From Malurus cyaneus samueli (taxonomy: Eukaryota > Chordata > Aves > Passeriformes > Maluridae), in contig CM019220.1 of the NCBI GenBank assembly GCA_009741485.1, positions 28,439,891 through 28,503,890 of the forward strand: a stretch of DNA of 64,000 nt. The letters run 5' to 3'. The notes under the pieces were generated by a model. That model had not been told where the DNA came from. It made no database searches and saw only the letters and a list, made by a program, of their open reading frames with translations. Within the stretch, counting starts at the first letter, position 1, and each line of letters begins with the position of its first letter. The translations under genes were made by a program, and so were the position numbers. Shown one piece after another: positions 1 through 13,730 of the stretch.

Positions 1-3000
1 TGTTTTCACACACAATAAGGTCTATTCCAAGACCTTAATATACCTTCTGAAGGGCCTTAAGATGGTTTGCTTCACCTATTGAAATCAATAGATTACTTTA
101 AATGAGAATCCAGCATTTGAGCTTTTTCCAGTCAGAAGTAAGATCCCACATCCAGTGCCAGTGTCCGGCTGCTGTGGGGGAGTGGTGCGTGGATGGAAAC
201 CGCAAGCAGCTGTTAAAGTCTGGTGAGGAGGTGTGATAGATGAGTAAACAGGATCATGTTGTGATTCAAACACAAACACAAACTTCTGCATTGCTAAGCT
301 GTCCATATATCTAGCATGGGACACCTAGAGTGGGAAATGATATATTCACAGCAACAGAAGCTCAGCGACCCTAGTGGTAAAACTTTTTGTCTCACACAAG
401 GGATGGCAGCAGCTGGGCTCAGAGGTTGTCCCTAAAAACTTCTGGCATTAAACATTACTTTAGGTCACTGCTCTGAGGTGGAGAATAAGGGTAATAAAAT
501 ACTTGAGCTTTCAATTCTGAAATAGACCATCATGGCAAATAACTTGCTGTTCCACTAAAGAGTTGCTGCTGTGCATATAAACTGACCATTGGCACATCCT
601 GCTATAATCCTGTCAATCTCTTCTGTTTTAATCGAAAGTGAAAATGTTTGAATGATTTCACATGATTTTATTTTAAGGTCTGTATCAGTACTGCAGACTT
701 TGTGTATGTATAAATGTCTGGGTTTGCATTTCATCAGAAAAGCTTGTCAGGATTTTGCTGGGGGAAAAGAAGTGGGAGAGGAAGCAGATTGTTCATAGAT
801 AAGATATTATCTACCAGCTGGAAAACAGATTGTGTGACCACATAATGTTACAGAGCTCAAGGCTGTGTAGACATAATGAGTAGGTATGTACCTGTACTAG
901 TGACAAGCATGGCTATAGTTAGGAGCAAGGGCAGGCTACAGAACTAAAGATAGGGTATTGAATGAAAATAAATGGCAGTTATAGTTTTAGCCAAGAGCAT
1001 TGCCATGTCATTGCACATCTGCTTTAAACTTGATTTAAAACAATACATTTCCCCATGATTTCAAGCTGAATTATCCATCACTACAGCAATCTGTAAATTG
1101 TACCCAACTGGCATCCCTTCATGTTAACTAAAATCCAAATGCTGAAAAACCTGTGCTTGCTGATAGAGAAAATATAAAAGGTGTTAGTGAGGAAATGCCC
1201 AGAATTAGACAGATGGTGAAACTCAACAAATTGAGATGAGGCTGAGGAAAACCTTTTTTTTTATTGCCATTTAAACTGCCTGTTCAGAGCAGATGGCCCA
1301 CAGAGGAGAGGCACTTGGAGGATTATGCTTGTGGTTCTACAGGAACCATGAGTGGTATTATTTTTCTTCTGCCATCTTTGAGTTTTTTTCATGTGCTCAG
1401 TCTTTTGAGCAATGCCAGTCAATGGACTAATTTGAATATAGTTAAGATCTGAGATGAGTAGTTAACCTGCTTATGTGTAAAACTGATCATCTTAATTAAT
1501 CTGAAGCTTTTGATCTTCGACTGTCTGCAGCTCAGAGGAATGGCATTGAAAAATTCCAGTTTTGATATTCTAGAAGACTGATTCTTAGCAATTCTCTTCA
1601 AAGCTTTCTGCAGCTTGATACAGATCTCTGTAGCCTCCAGTGAAACTGCACTGTATGTGCATGCAAACTGGAGATACTCTGAACTAAGAATGTTTTCAAA
1701 CACATGTGATGACTGCACTTTCCTGACTATACATTTTGGAAATAACTAAAAGAGATTTTCTGTCTTAATGGTTGTATCCTTGTGAAGGTTTATGTCAATA
1801 ATTTTGGAATACCATCAGTATTTGAGGGGGTGGTTCAGAGCATTTGTAGCTTTTGAACCATAATAATTTGCCCTATTTTTGGGATCCTGCCTGCCTTCTG
1901 AAAGATATTAGCTTTTTCATACCCCAAATAGATCTCTGAAAAATGCCCTTTAGCCGCAGTGAAAATGGCTGCTGCTGGTTTCCCAATACACCAGTGCTGA
2001 ATTGCTTCATTTGTAGCATCAGTAAATCAGTGTTGTGTAGGCTGTTGAACTGTAGTTTCTGAGATGCAAAGTCTACAAGTAGTTTTGAGTATATGCATCT
2101 AGACAGATGCATATGCAGAGATATGTCAGACAAGGTCAAAAATTAACTGCCATTTTGGCATATGTTCTTTGTTTTTTAGGCCTTTGCCCTTTTGCCAATC
2201 ATATTCATAAAAAATTTTTGCTAAAAGTGCTCTGATTAAAAAGAATTTGCTGCGATTATGGTGGTCATGAAAGCTGTGTTCATTATGCACCACTGGACCA
2301 AGATGTTATACCAAAACTACTTTTTATATCCAATAGGCTTAACTGCCCTTGGGTGACAGAGGTGAAAGGAATTCATGCACTTTGGTGAAAAAAAGCCTCC
2401 TTGTTCTTATTTGGTGCAATTTTTTCTGAATGTTACCTTTCTACCTAAGTTAAGATAGTGATAAGAAGATTGTGACTATAAGAAAACAAGCTATTTCATT
2501 CCATCCTCGCAATCTTTCTAAAGGAATTTTATTTGGATGGAAACGGCTTCAAACTGTGCATTATCACACGATGAAACCGCGCTTGTCTTCTGATCGCTTG
2601 TCACAAGAGGGGGCTGGAGTTCTTTGCAATGTGTAAAAGCTGATCTGTTTTAACTGAGAGAGTATGTTCTGGTTTGTTGGTTGATCTTATTTTTTTGAAG
2701 ATAAAGGAAGTCCTTCTCATATGGGTTTCTTGTTGGATTGTAGTGTTTATAAAGAATAGACTGAAAAAATATTGAAAAGCTTGAATGAAAAAAAGGCAAT
2801 TGGGAAGAAACAGAGTGTTTTATTCTGTTTTTTAATTTGTACCTTGATACCAAATACACAATTATAAAAATAATGATATAAAAAGGATTCTTGGGTACGG
2901 TCATACTGTCTGGAACTGAAAGTAATTGAACAGGAGCTGTGAAAAAAATCTCTGTGAGAAACTATTTCTTTAGTGAACCCTCATTAGGTAAATCCAAGCC

Positions 3001-4229
3001 ATGAGCTATCCAAGCTAAAGTAAATGAAATAATGGTGCTTTGCCAACTTGAGACACTGTGCCTGTTTTTACTGGTATTTTTAGAATGCCAGCATCCTTTT
3101 TAAAGACTCTGTCCTTGCTTTGTAATGGAGTGACAAATATCACTTACCCTATTTTGGAATTCTAACAGTGAGCAGGTTTTGGAAAAAGTAATAGTAGAAT
3201 TCTTGATCCGATTTTATTTAGTGGATAATCTCTGAAGAATCTGACAGTTTAGTGTAATCTATGAATCCTTGGCTCATTAATTCACTTCTTAGCATGCAGA
3301 CCTGGAAGAAGTGCATTTCATAACACGCAGACAGTGCTAGGAGAATGGCTAAGTTTGCACTTTTCATCATGGAGTAGGATGATGTGACTGAGGAGGGAGT
3401 GTCTTTCATGTCTAATAAATAAAAGGTTTGGAGGGGTCTATTTTCCAGCTTTAGAGAGAACAAACCCTGTCTAAAATGGTCAACAATTACAAAGTCTTTG
3501 TTTTGATCAGTAGTGAATTATTATGATGTAAGAAAGGTAATGTAGAAGTCTTATTTCTGCCTGTGAGGAAATCTAAACCTTCTTGTTCTTTCTAATTCTG
3601 GGAAGAACTTAGTAATTTATCTTTGAAATATTTGTTTATATGCCCTTAATTCTTAGAAAAATTCCTCCTGCTCATATCTACATTAGCCACATTCTGAATT
3701 TCTATTGTGTTGTATTAAATGCCTGTAAACATCAGGAGGGTTGGACCTTTCTCTAGAAAATCTCGCCCTGCAGTAATAAACTGATTTCATATCTTGCAGA
3801 TCTGGCAGCAGTTCAAGTGTTTTAAAATACCAGCAATGCTCCTGGAAGATCTCTCTGCACAGCTGGGTGGCTTTGTGGGGCGGGAACAGTGCCTTTTTCA
3901 TTTAATGCCTTAATGTTTTCAGTGTCTGAGAATATTTATTGTGTGAGTTTTCTTAGAACTAAAGTAATAGAATACAAAAAAATGCAGTATTTTTAGGAGA
4001 GAAATGGTTTTCAAGGTAGCAGCACATGTACTTTGGGAAACACTGATCAATGCAAAACGAGGAAGAATAATTTCAAATCACTGTTAAAACATGTAAAAGC
4101 TTATAGGCAGAAGACTATGCATCTCTTGTGAGAAGCAGCACAATGGAGGCCCATTTTTTGTATGTGAAAAGCAACACAACTTTACAGCTTCATTTAGTTA
4201 ATTTAGATATTCTGTTGAAAATTGCAACC
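1..4229. other. AT-rich stretch, no gene recognised
   Basis: Both strands hold only short open frames (under 100 codons) that match no family I know, and none shows a start, splice or codon pattern worth trusting. The one small structure I can point to is a hairpin at 2091-2114 with 10-bp perfect arms and a 4-nt loop. I see no transposon consensus. It reads as ordinary unique non-coding vertebrate sequence; an old diverged repeat or an unannotated lncRNA exon cannot be excluded by eye. Confidence 0.7.
2091..2114. repeat. Short inverted repeat, 10-bp arms
   Basis: The left arm 2091-2100 is exactly complementary to the right arm 2105-2114, with the 4-nt loop AGAC. A stem this short in AT-rich DNA is expected to occur by chance a few times in 64 kb, so no function is implied. 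Confidence 0.85.
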
Positions 4230-4316
4230 AAAGAAGGCAAAAAAGAAGAGAGAGGAAAAAAAAAGAATAAAGGAAAAAAATGAGAGAGGAAAAAAAAGGA
4301 ATTAACAGAAAAAAAT
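4230..4316 (+). repeat. A-rich polypurine low-complexity tract
   Basis: Almost all bases in this interval are A or G, arranged as GAGAGAGG-type words followed by runs of seven to nine A. The word GAGAGG plus an A run recurs about 33 bp apart, which suggests local slippage or duplication. No coding content. Such asymmetric tracts can affect nucleosome placement or form triplex DNA, but here that is only a general possibility. Confidence 0.8.
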
Positions 4317-6661
4317 CTCTTGGGCATTACACTGGTAAATAAAATTTCTCACGCCTAAGTGGGTTTTGTCTTAGAATTACTGAAAAATTGAAAAGGGTTT
4401 GTATCCTCGTTTTTTTCTGCTGTTGTTATTGAGTACAACAGAGTTCACAAATCAAATATAGGGCACCATAAAAGTTTGCCACAATGCAAGTTACAATTTG
4501 CTTTGTATTTACTCTTGGGAACTTTGGACAAAGGTCAGCACTAGTTTCATTACCCCTCCCATTTGTATTTTCCCACAGTTTTCTTTTCCCACAATTGAAG
4601 GAATTTATCTAGTGCTCACTCAATGTCCATCATGTTATTTCATATTTGAAATGTGACACATAATATTCATAACTGGAGTTTTATGAGATACTGTCATTAA
4701 TTCTTTCATGTTTCTGTCAGTAGAATGGGGACCTTTTCCTATGCTTGTTTTCAAGTCAGAAATGCTTTTTCATTCATTTGCATTTGATTCTTCAGTGTAG
4801 AATTTTTTAATTTTCTTTTTCCTTTCTTTTTCCAACAGTGTTTTTTTATTTAGAACAGAGGCTGGACATGAAGATTTTCTTCAGCATTACTTCATTGTGA
4901 CCAAGAACAAAATGTAAGGGTAAGCACTGGCTGTCCACCATGAATTGTGGACTACACCCCATCTATCTCTTCCAAGCTTGTTGCTTGTGCTGGCTTTGGC
5001 TAAAAACCTCTTATTATTTTGGTGGGTATTATCACTGCTAAGAATAAGATCCAAAAGGAGGAAAAAAAGAAATAAATATATTTTAAAATTATGTTTTTAA
5101 TTTCTCTTTGAAGTATCAGGTAGAGACTTTGTATCTTTCACTTCACTAAGTAAGAAAATCCTAGTTCTTTATTATATGTGATAGAGTTGCAAAGTGATAA
5201 AGGTTTTAAACACAGCTGGCAATAGAGAAGATTCTTGTAGGTTGTGGTCTTCCCATCATAAACTCTTTGCACTGCTCTTCAGCTGTTCAAATAAAGATAC
5301 CTCTGCTTCTTGCCTTCCTGCTGAGAAATTAGTACATGAATCCAAAGAAACAGGTGTCATACTGCACTACTAAGCAGAATAGCATTTGGTTTGGAAGACC
5401 TTTCTGCTGATGCTGTTACTTTACTTATTGTCTTCAGCACTAAAGACTAAAGCAAGTCTTAAAGAACTTCAAAGGATAAAAGTTAACAGGGAAACTTACT
5501 AGGTTTGTATATCCTTTGAGAGAAATGTATATTTGGCTGATACAGTTATTTCTGTTGACCTTGCTTTGAGCAGGAGGTTGGCCTGCAAAACAGCCATAAG
5601 TTTCTTCCAGCCTGAATGACTTTATTAATCTATGCTGGTGACAGTTACTCCATGATATGAATACTCCATTTTTCCTGCAGAGGTAAGACTGATGAAACAC
5701 CAAATGGGCCTATCACCTGTTGCTCCTTTTGTGTAGTTATTGTTTTCATGGTGCCTTTTTGTGGTCTGCAGACAGGCAGAGCTGTTGCATTGTGAAATCA
5801 TGTTTTTCTCAGGTGAAATTCATCTACAATCTAAGCAATGAACCAAATAGAGTTATAGTGGCACAATTAAGTGTTCAGCTCTGGCATACCAAAATCCCAT
5901 GAATTTGCATTGACACCAAAGCAATTTTACCCTGTGATCTTGAATATCCTGTGGGAAGAACAATCTAAGCTACTCTGGAATATAATATGAATAACCCTTA
6001 AAATATGAATTGCACAGATGAGACTGTGTATTAGAGAAAACCCATTCAAAGGCTGCACAGAAAAAGTCTTCTGAGATGAGCAGAGTTAGCTTCTAACTCA
6101 ATTTATAGCTCAACTCATTGTTGACTCTTGGTCAATAATGGATATTCTTTCATATGCAAGACATCAGACAAAACAAAGCAAGTTTTATTGCATCCTGTTC
6201 TGCTAAATAAGCTTCTTTGCTCATTTTCAGCACGGCTGAGATGCCATTATAATAGCTCCAATACTTTACATTCAGAAGGAAGGGTAAAATTAATCTCTGT
6301 AATATGTTTTAGTTCTAAAATGAAAAAAAGAAAAATCAGCAAGCTGTCTATTGTTAGCCTGAAGCATTTTAGATCACTATTCTTCTGACAGCCAAAAATA
6401 AAGAAAAAAAAAAAGGATTAATCTTCTCTGTGAAAAATGTCATAGAAATTGGACACTTCATGTTTGAGGATTTTTTTTGGGGGAAAAAAATCAAGTGTTT
6501 TCTGCCAAAATCCCCAAATGTTAATGATAACAAAAAATAGTATTTTCTGAAAAAGAACACTTAATAAAAATTTCCTGACCAGCTTTAGTTTCGGAAAAGA
6601 ACAGGACATTCATGACTGATTTGTCTGCTGGCATTTATTAGCTCTGGGAAATCACCTTTTG

Positions 6662-6688
6662 GCAATTATATTCTGCAAATATAATTGC
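6662..6688. repeat. Perfect 11-bp inverted repeat with 5-nt loop
   Basis: The arm 6662-6672 (GCAATTATATT) is perfectly complementary to 6678-6688, separated by CTGCA. In random AT-rich sequence an 11-bp arm with such a small loop is uncommon. The surrounding 150 bp is rich in TAAT/ATTA words, as often seen in conserved developmental enhancers, but conservation cannot be judged from one sequence. Confidence 0.9.
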
Positions 6689-7456
6689 AATAGCATAAAG
6701 ATAGTAAGCACTGAGGTTTCTATAATTAAGGTTACCTTCACTTGCTCTTTATTAAATTAGTTATATTTTTCTATTATAAGGGTGGCATTTCCAGTATTCA
6801 GTTCCCGTGGGAAATTTTATTTATCAAGCCTCATCTGATCCCTTGTTATGAAAATGTATACCCAACTCTTTGCTAAGTTAGCTGATTAGTTTGTATCAAA
6901 TATCACCATCTGCTCTTATTATGTGACAGAAATACAGATGATCAGGCAAGAGGTGCCTTAGTGCCGGTGTGAGTTTAAAGTTCAGATGTTAGATACACTG
7001 GCATAAACCGCATCTTCCTTCCTACCATAGAATTTGAATGAGAAAAGGATTAGAGGTGCTGCTTCTGTGCTGAGTTCCTGTTTCTTTGGGAAGGCACACC
7101 CTCAGAATGTGGGAAACAAGTGTCTTTCTCCTGAGTTCAGACTTGAGTGCTCTGATTATTTCATCTATAGATCAGTTTGCTTGCTGCAAACATGTGCTGC
7201 ATGGATACTGTGGGCCATAGTGAGAATGGAGTTAAAATCTGGGAGAGGAGCCCCTGCTGCTGCTCAGATTTCCTTTTACTTGGCAGCTGAGCTTTGTGTG
7301 GTGCTATAAATCAGGCAGCCATAAAAAGAAAAATCATCACAGAAGGAAGCAGAATATGATAAACTTCTGTTTACAGCCCAAGTGACTTCCTTTCGAGCTC
7401 TCCTCTTCTTTTAGGAAACGGAAATATTACCCTAAGCGATTTGGTGAATTAATGTC

Positions 7457-7474
7457 TATTGAATATATTCAATA
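7457..7474. repeat. 18-bp perfect palindrome
   Basis: The sequence TATTGAATATATTCAATA equals its own reverse complement. Flanking bases do not extend it. It is AT-rich, so some chance expectation applies; no binding site is claimed. Confidence 0.95.
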
Positions 7475-9872
7475 CAAATTCATTCCTGTTGTGATGCACA
7501 ATAGACACTTTAATTGGGGACCCAGGGGCTCTTTGTGCTGGGCACTGTCCAAATGCATATTGAAAAGGCTGAGCTGGCTCTAAAGGCTTTACATTTTAAT
7601 ATACCAGACAGAGAAAGGAATGAGTTCTCTTTTTCCTCCCTCCTCCTCCAACTGTAGGATATTTGATGCATGTTTGTAATTCTGACTAGATGCTTTTCCT
7701 GATGGAGAACCACACAATTACAGTATGGCTATTTTGATTGTAAATGAATTTTCAGTAAATGTAGTTGCTCTGATTCATTAAAATTCTGGAACCCAACACA
7801 GCTTTTAAGTCAAAGCACAAAGCATTACATTGAAGGTGGGCTGTAATCATCAGTTTGACCTTGTGCTGTCATTCATACTAAGATGCACTGATACAGTGTG
7901 TTCTTCGGGGAGATACTGCTCACCTGATGGTAGTCAGTGGTATTTCATGGTGCTACTGTAGTGTTTAGGAACTTAGCTCTTGGGCCCTGCATGTATTGTG
8001 CCATGCAAGGGAGTACACACTCCAGGTAATTTGCCCTATGTTAATAAGTTTAATCTACAGGTAAGAGAAAGACAGATACTGACAGATAAGGAATTAAATA
8101 AATGGTCGAGATGACAGATGAAAAACACCCTGTGAGAGTACATTTGCTCCTGAACCCTAGATTGCCTTTTATCCCATTTTCCCAGAAACAGAAAAGTGGT
8201 AAACTTCAATGTTTCAGTGAAACAAATTACTTACAATTACTGAATTAGTGATTTAAAATCCAATCATCGAACAGTTTCTCATAGCCAGCCAACAGTAAGC
8301 TTGATGATTCCATGTGATTTCTTAGAGGGCTCTCTGTTTAACTACAGTACTAGGGAATATGAAAGAATGAGTGGAGTTTTACTGAGTTTACTGCTAAGTC
8401 TTCAAATTATAGTCAGACCTCTGCCTATTGCTGTGAAAGGATGTGAGAAGTGTTCAATGTTTTAATCATTGTTCTGTCTACAGAGAGTATTTTTTTTCAG
8501 TCCTCCTGAGCTGCTGTATCTGCCCCTGTAAATTATGTGATTCTGACTAATATAAATGCATCACATTTTTCTTCATTAATAGTGCCCAGTGTTATATGTG
8601 ATGATAAAATATACATCTTCATTTGTAGCTTGGATTTTGGAAATCCCCACAGACCAATTGTGGAAGCATAAAGAGACTAACCTGAAACGTCCTGGGAGAA
8701 TTTCCAAAAAAAAAACAAAGCAGCAAGAAAAAGAAATCAAAATAATGTCTTTAATTTTCTATGCTCTAAATTCTTATCACACAACTACTCTTTCACCTCT
8801 CTGGCAAAATCACAGTGTTATGATTTTGATAGTTTGCAGCTACTATAGATTGAAAATATTTAGGGCTGTACTTAGTTTTCTGTTCCTGCCTCATCAGCCC
8901 CTGTTCCCTAGCTCTTTAATATGTGCCTATGTTGAGCTCACCTGGAGAACAGGTCTGAAAACTGAGAAATTAAATACATGCAGCCAGCTGTAGTGCGCGT
9001 GCTCCTTACTTTCCTTCCCAGTTTGGTAGAGCACTGTGAGCTGTGCAGGCTGCTTTGGATAGGGCTTAGTGCTTTTTTCCTTGTTTCTACCCTAACTTTT
9101 GCTCTTGCCTGTTCATGGCCTGCTTTGGCTTCAAATCAGTTTGTGATGCTGGCCCTACCTAGAGTAAGACACTGTTCCAAAGCTAAGCATCAAGAGATAA
9201 TATAAGATGGAAAACTATTCCCAAAGGATTGTGCAGAAAGCATGCTTATAGACTTTGGGAATTTCTTCCTTAATTCTTATATTGGCTTTTCGAATAAGTT
9301 TTCAACAGTTATGAGACTTCAGAGACATCAGAGTATAATCTCACAGATCACAGTAACGAGATATCCAGAATAATAAAATGAATAGATCCTTTAGTTGCTT
9401 TCTCTGCTGGGTAGAGTTAATTTGTTTTACTGTGGAAAAGTGGGTCTGTGGTGGGAGTTTGCCATGTCAATATTATGATTCTCTGGTCCTGGTGATTTTT
9501 TTCCTGATTATTCTAAAGATAAAATGTTGGGATTTGAGATCTGACTTCAAAACTTCCCATGATAAGCAAAACTTCTTAATGCTACACCTGTTAAAGTAAG
9601 TAATTGTGTTGCATTTAGTAGGAATAGACATGCTGACAGCTTTTTGTGCACTGAAGTGATGTACTGGAGACTGGCCAATGCATTCTACAGCTCGCTTAAT
9701 GAATATTTATTATAATGCTGTTGCAGGTGACTAAATGCGGATAAAGAGTAGGGAATTACAGATTGCTGTAATGAGGTTTTAGAAGATTAACCTTACCAAA
9801 ATAATTCATCAGCAGGACACTTTTCTATAATTATTAATCCTTATATTTTACTAATTATACAAAGTTGTTGGT

Positions 9873-9922
9873 TTAGAGCACATTATCTCTGAACACATTA
9901 GAACACATTATCTCTGCAGTAC
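9873..9922 (+). repeat. Two-copy tandem duplication, 25-bp period
   Basis: The word TTAGAGCACATTATCTCTG at 9873-9891 is repeated with one substitution (G to A) at 9898-9916. This is a short tandem duplication in otherwise unique sequence, most simply a replication-slippage event. Confidence 0.85.
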
Positions 9923-12900
9923 TACAGGGCTGGTGCTATTTAGTTAGGACTATTGATTAAATCCTTTGTGTCTCTTAGTGTGTGAGATGAAGGTGATTTC
10001 TTCTCTGATTTTCTTTGACTCTGTGTGATGTTTTTATGCTTACACATTCTCCCAAAAGGGTGCTGCTCATCTTGGTCTTGTCTTTGCTGGTCATCCTCCC
10101 TGTGTAGTAAGGAGGTTGTTCTGCTTATCTTGGTGATTCTAAAGCCTGCTTCATGTACTCACCCTACTGTCCTTGCCTGTTTGGTGGCCACATTCATCAG
10201 ATATTTATATATTTGCTTGAATCTCACATAGTGAGAAACAAATCTAAATGTTGTTTCATCTCCCTGGGACACATTTTCCTTTCTTCCTCGCATTTTTCTG
10301 GAGGACTTTGCATCTCACTGTAATACCAGCACCTGCTTCTTTCACTGCTTTTTTTCTTGCCCCAGCAATTACATCTGACAGCAACTGTGTTAGGGCTACA
10401 GCAGACATGAGGAGGCTTTTGAATTTGGAAGAGCTTTCGTTGTTCAAGCAGCTGTTCCTGATGTTCCATCAGAAATCTGGGTGGAAGTCAGTTGGACCAC
10501 ATGGACTTCAGTGTCTTTTGTATGAAGTTACTGCATTATAGAGGTTCAGGGAACTTCTAAAGGTGATTTAAGAACAGGCTATTGATTGTCAACATACAAT
10601 AATTTCTAAATTGCAATTTTTTTCATCAATTCTATGTGTGCACCTTTTTTTAAAAAGCAATTTCTGTTCACAACTGCAAAACATTGGTCTGAATAGATTT
10701 TGTTCATTAAGTCTTTTTCTTCATAATGCCAGATTTGAATTATAATACTTGATCTAGAAATCTGTAATATGGTCATTGCTAGCAGCTCTTCGTTTTAATA
10801 TCTTTTTCATTAGAGCGCTACCAGAAACAACAGCCCACAAAAGGGAATGCAAGTGGCATAAAAGTGCACCAAATCCCATAGTAAGGGAAAAAAAAGAAGT
10901 AAAATTCCACTCACTATTCTTATTCAAGAGCTACTACAGCAGCTTGAAAGCTGCTTCACAGTCAGACATGCAATAGTTCAGCTAATTGATTTGTGATGTG
11001 CATGATGGAATTCTTTGCCACGGCTAGAAAATTCTACCAGACAGGCGAATGATTTCAGATTTTTTTATTGGATAAATAATATAGTTTCATAAATTCAGAC
11101 TGTCATTTATAATGACTGTTATATCTCACACACAATTAGGATTTGGAGGCAGCATGTTATTTCCAGAGTGTACAAGCAAATGTAGTATCCCTGCTGCTGG
11201 AAAGCCACTTGTGCCTGTCAGCACATCTGTCCTGGACAGAACAGAGGTGCTGATACCACACTTGCTTGCTCTTGTGTTCTGCCCAGGCTGATGCCTTTTT
11301 CTCTATTGGTCTTCAATATATTGAAGTAGAAACATTAAAGACAGCTGAAGAGGTAACAGAAGGGTTTTCAATGCATATCTTCCATAGTCTCAAACAAGTT
11401 TCTCTCTTTGAATATAGTGAATCTTTTATCTTGGTTGTTGATTCAAAATTATTGGGAAACACGCCCCCCCTGCTTCCCTCAACAAAAAAGCCCTACCTAA
11501 CTTACAAAAGTCTGGTTTTACATGAAAAGTGGGAGCAAGGCAGAGGAAACAACTGTGTCAGAAGATCACCTTGTGCTGAGCTGTGTTATGAGTTTTGCTA
11601 TGAATGGTGCTTTTTATGCCTGGACTTGTGCAGTGACCTTACACATGCCAAGCTCCTCTCTGTCCCCTTCCCCCTACACTTGTTTACTGTTGCTGGCTCA
11701 GAGCTGTGCTCAGGGTTTATCTTGAAGGCTGTCCAGAGTCTTGAGCCAGCTGCTCATGCCTTCTGGGGGACTGTTGGAGTCCCTTGCAATATAAATGCTC
11801 TGGACTACTCACCAGGAGCCAGTAATGATCTGAGAAAGTGTTGGCTTCTGAGAAGAATTCTGCTTTAGAAAGGTGCAGAAAGTGTTTATCTTGTGTTTCA
11901 AATGTTATATTAATCATCAGCAGCAGAGTCCACCTGCTGCTGAGTCACATACAGTACAACCTGTGTTGGATGAATGTAGCTGAAAGACTTTGCTTCTGGT
12001 GGATTGTTTTCCTTGACAATTTAGCTGTTAATATTTCAGGCTCCTTGCTTAATGAGCCATGCAATTAATTATAACATCTATGTGCAATAAGTTTGTCTAT
12101 CAATGTAAAGTTCAAACATTAACATCACTGGGTACCCAAAAGTGTCCTTTAAATTCCTTAAAGTGCCCTATGAAATACACCTCTCAAATAATTTATAGAA
12201 GAGCAGATCTGTAACATTTCATTCACTTCAGATGATATCTATTTTCTCCTTAGCCTCCTTAGTATTTTCTCTTAAACTAGAAAGAAAGTATAAACTTTAA
12301 GACATTTTCAAGGAGTTAACTATTTGTGTTAAAATAACACTTAGCATGTAGAATGGAGAGTAAGTAATACCTGTAGTTTTTCTAAGCCAATACACAGGGA
12401 ATAATTTCTTCCTGTATTCTGGCTCATGAGTTTGATAAGCTTTAGAAATGGAAGTGTTGTTCTCATTAGCTGTTGGTGGTTTTTAACAATATCCACTAAA
12501 GTTTTTGGCTATTTTTTCTAAGGGATCTGAAAATATACCCCCAGGAGATTCAAACTTGGTTAATTAGATTTTGAAATAATTCAGACACATGCACTGTTTT
12601 CTTAAGGTTCATTTTTTTGGAATACTTCAGGATCAAAAAAGGGCACAGACTTTGTTTGCCCCACTTTTCTACCCTGCATACATATGCACATCTGGAGTGT
12701 TTGAAAAAATCAGTTATAATTTGAAGTTTAGAGATTGTGTCTACTATTAATAACAGAAATCTTTGTAGTGGTGTTTGGCCTGCAGTTTATAAAGCAACCT
12801 TAGGATGTTTGTATCAAATGCAAAATCATTGCAATGGATCACCACACTACCTTTAGATTCTCTTTCCAGGGGATGTTAAAAATGTCACTATTGGTCCTCC

Positions 12901-13730
12901 ATGGTTTGAACCAGTTGTTCAGAAAAATGCAATTTGCAAAATCTGTTAAAACCACAATAAAAGGATTTTCTGTGTCTCTTCCTTCTGTGGGGTGTGGTGC
13001 ATTCAGAGTGCAGTTTTGCAAACTGAGACTGCCACACTTTGAAGTGTTTGAGGCTTCAAAATCCCTTGGTGGCCTCTGGGTACGTGCCATGTTCTATAGT
13101 TCCCAGAATTTGGCGTGCATGGCTGAGTGGATCAGAATGGGGCTGTTTGTGAGTCTCCTCCTGACACCCCTCCTTGGCCATGTATCCAGAGTGCTCATTC
13201 CTGGGAGAACATTGTGGATCTGTGCAGGGCTGCCATTTTGCTGCCATTTTCACCAAGGTATTAGCAGGGAGCCCCAGAGAGCATTTTCTGTTGTGACTGA
13301 TGTGAGAATACAGATGTGTCCTTGGCACTCTCATGAAAGACAGAAAAATGGAATGAGTACTCCTGAAATGATTGAGGGGCAGAGACAGGAGTACACTGAG
13401 AACTGACTCACAGCCAACACAAATACCTGCAGCTTTATGTGAAATAACTGTAGATAAAAAGTGTTATAGTCTTGTTCAGCTACTGCTCTTTGCTTGCTCT
13501 AAGGCCACTACTACTTCCATGTATTACTGTTGGGCATTAAAATAGTTTGTTCTGTTAGCACTAAATCACAGGTAGTTTTCCCATATCCTTCCGTAGCTTT
13601 TTTTGAGGCCCATTTGTGTTTTCAAATCAAAGTTACACATGCAAAGCCCTCATCAAGGATATCGGATATATATTTATTTCCCAACAGCCAATTTTAAATT
13701 TCACTCATAGAGAACTATGTAATATTATTT
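9923..13730. other. No confident gene; holds two long open frames
   Basis: This stretch contains two of the longest open frames in the window, 11266-11868 (200 codons, +) and 12834-13406 (190 codons, +). Their start codon is not ATG for the first. Neither shows a signal peptide with a matching mature domain, a repeat structure or a family motif that I know. Stop-poor frames of this size are plausible by chance in the locally GC-richer sequence here, and there are competing frames on the other strand. I see no CR1 or SINE remains. Confidence 0.55.

Larger units (their letters stand above)
4317..9872. other. Unique AT-rich sequence, no gene recognised
   Basis: Only short, overlapping open frames on both strands and no recognisable domain. 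It contains the two small inverted repeats listed separately at 6662-6688 and 7457-7474. The open frame at 8589-8993 (134 codons) runs through A-rich and T-rich words and shows no protein family features, so I treat it as chance. No tRNA, CR1 or SINE consensus is visible. Confidence 0.65.

Noticed and set aside
3724..3733. TGTAAACATC, the 5' end of miR-30 family members
   Set aside because: The bases that follow do not continue the mature sequence and no hairpin can be formed with the flanks.
4017..4026. TAGCAGCACA, resembling the miR-15/16 5' end
   Set aside because: No complementary arm lies within 100 bases on either side, so no precursor hairpin.
11266..11868. 200-codon plus-strand open frame
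   Set aside because: Longest frame in the window, but it has no ATG start, no recognised domain and a mixed Cys/Leu/Ser composition typical of non-coding sequence. Conservation data would be needed to revive it.
12834..13406. 190-codon plus-strand open frame
   Set aside because: No family features. The opposite strand also has long frames here, indicating locally stop-poor composition rather than selection for coding.
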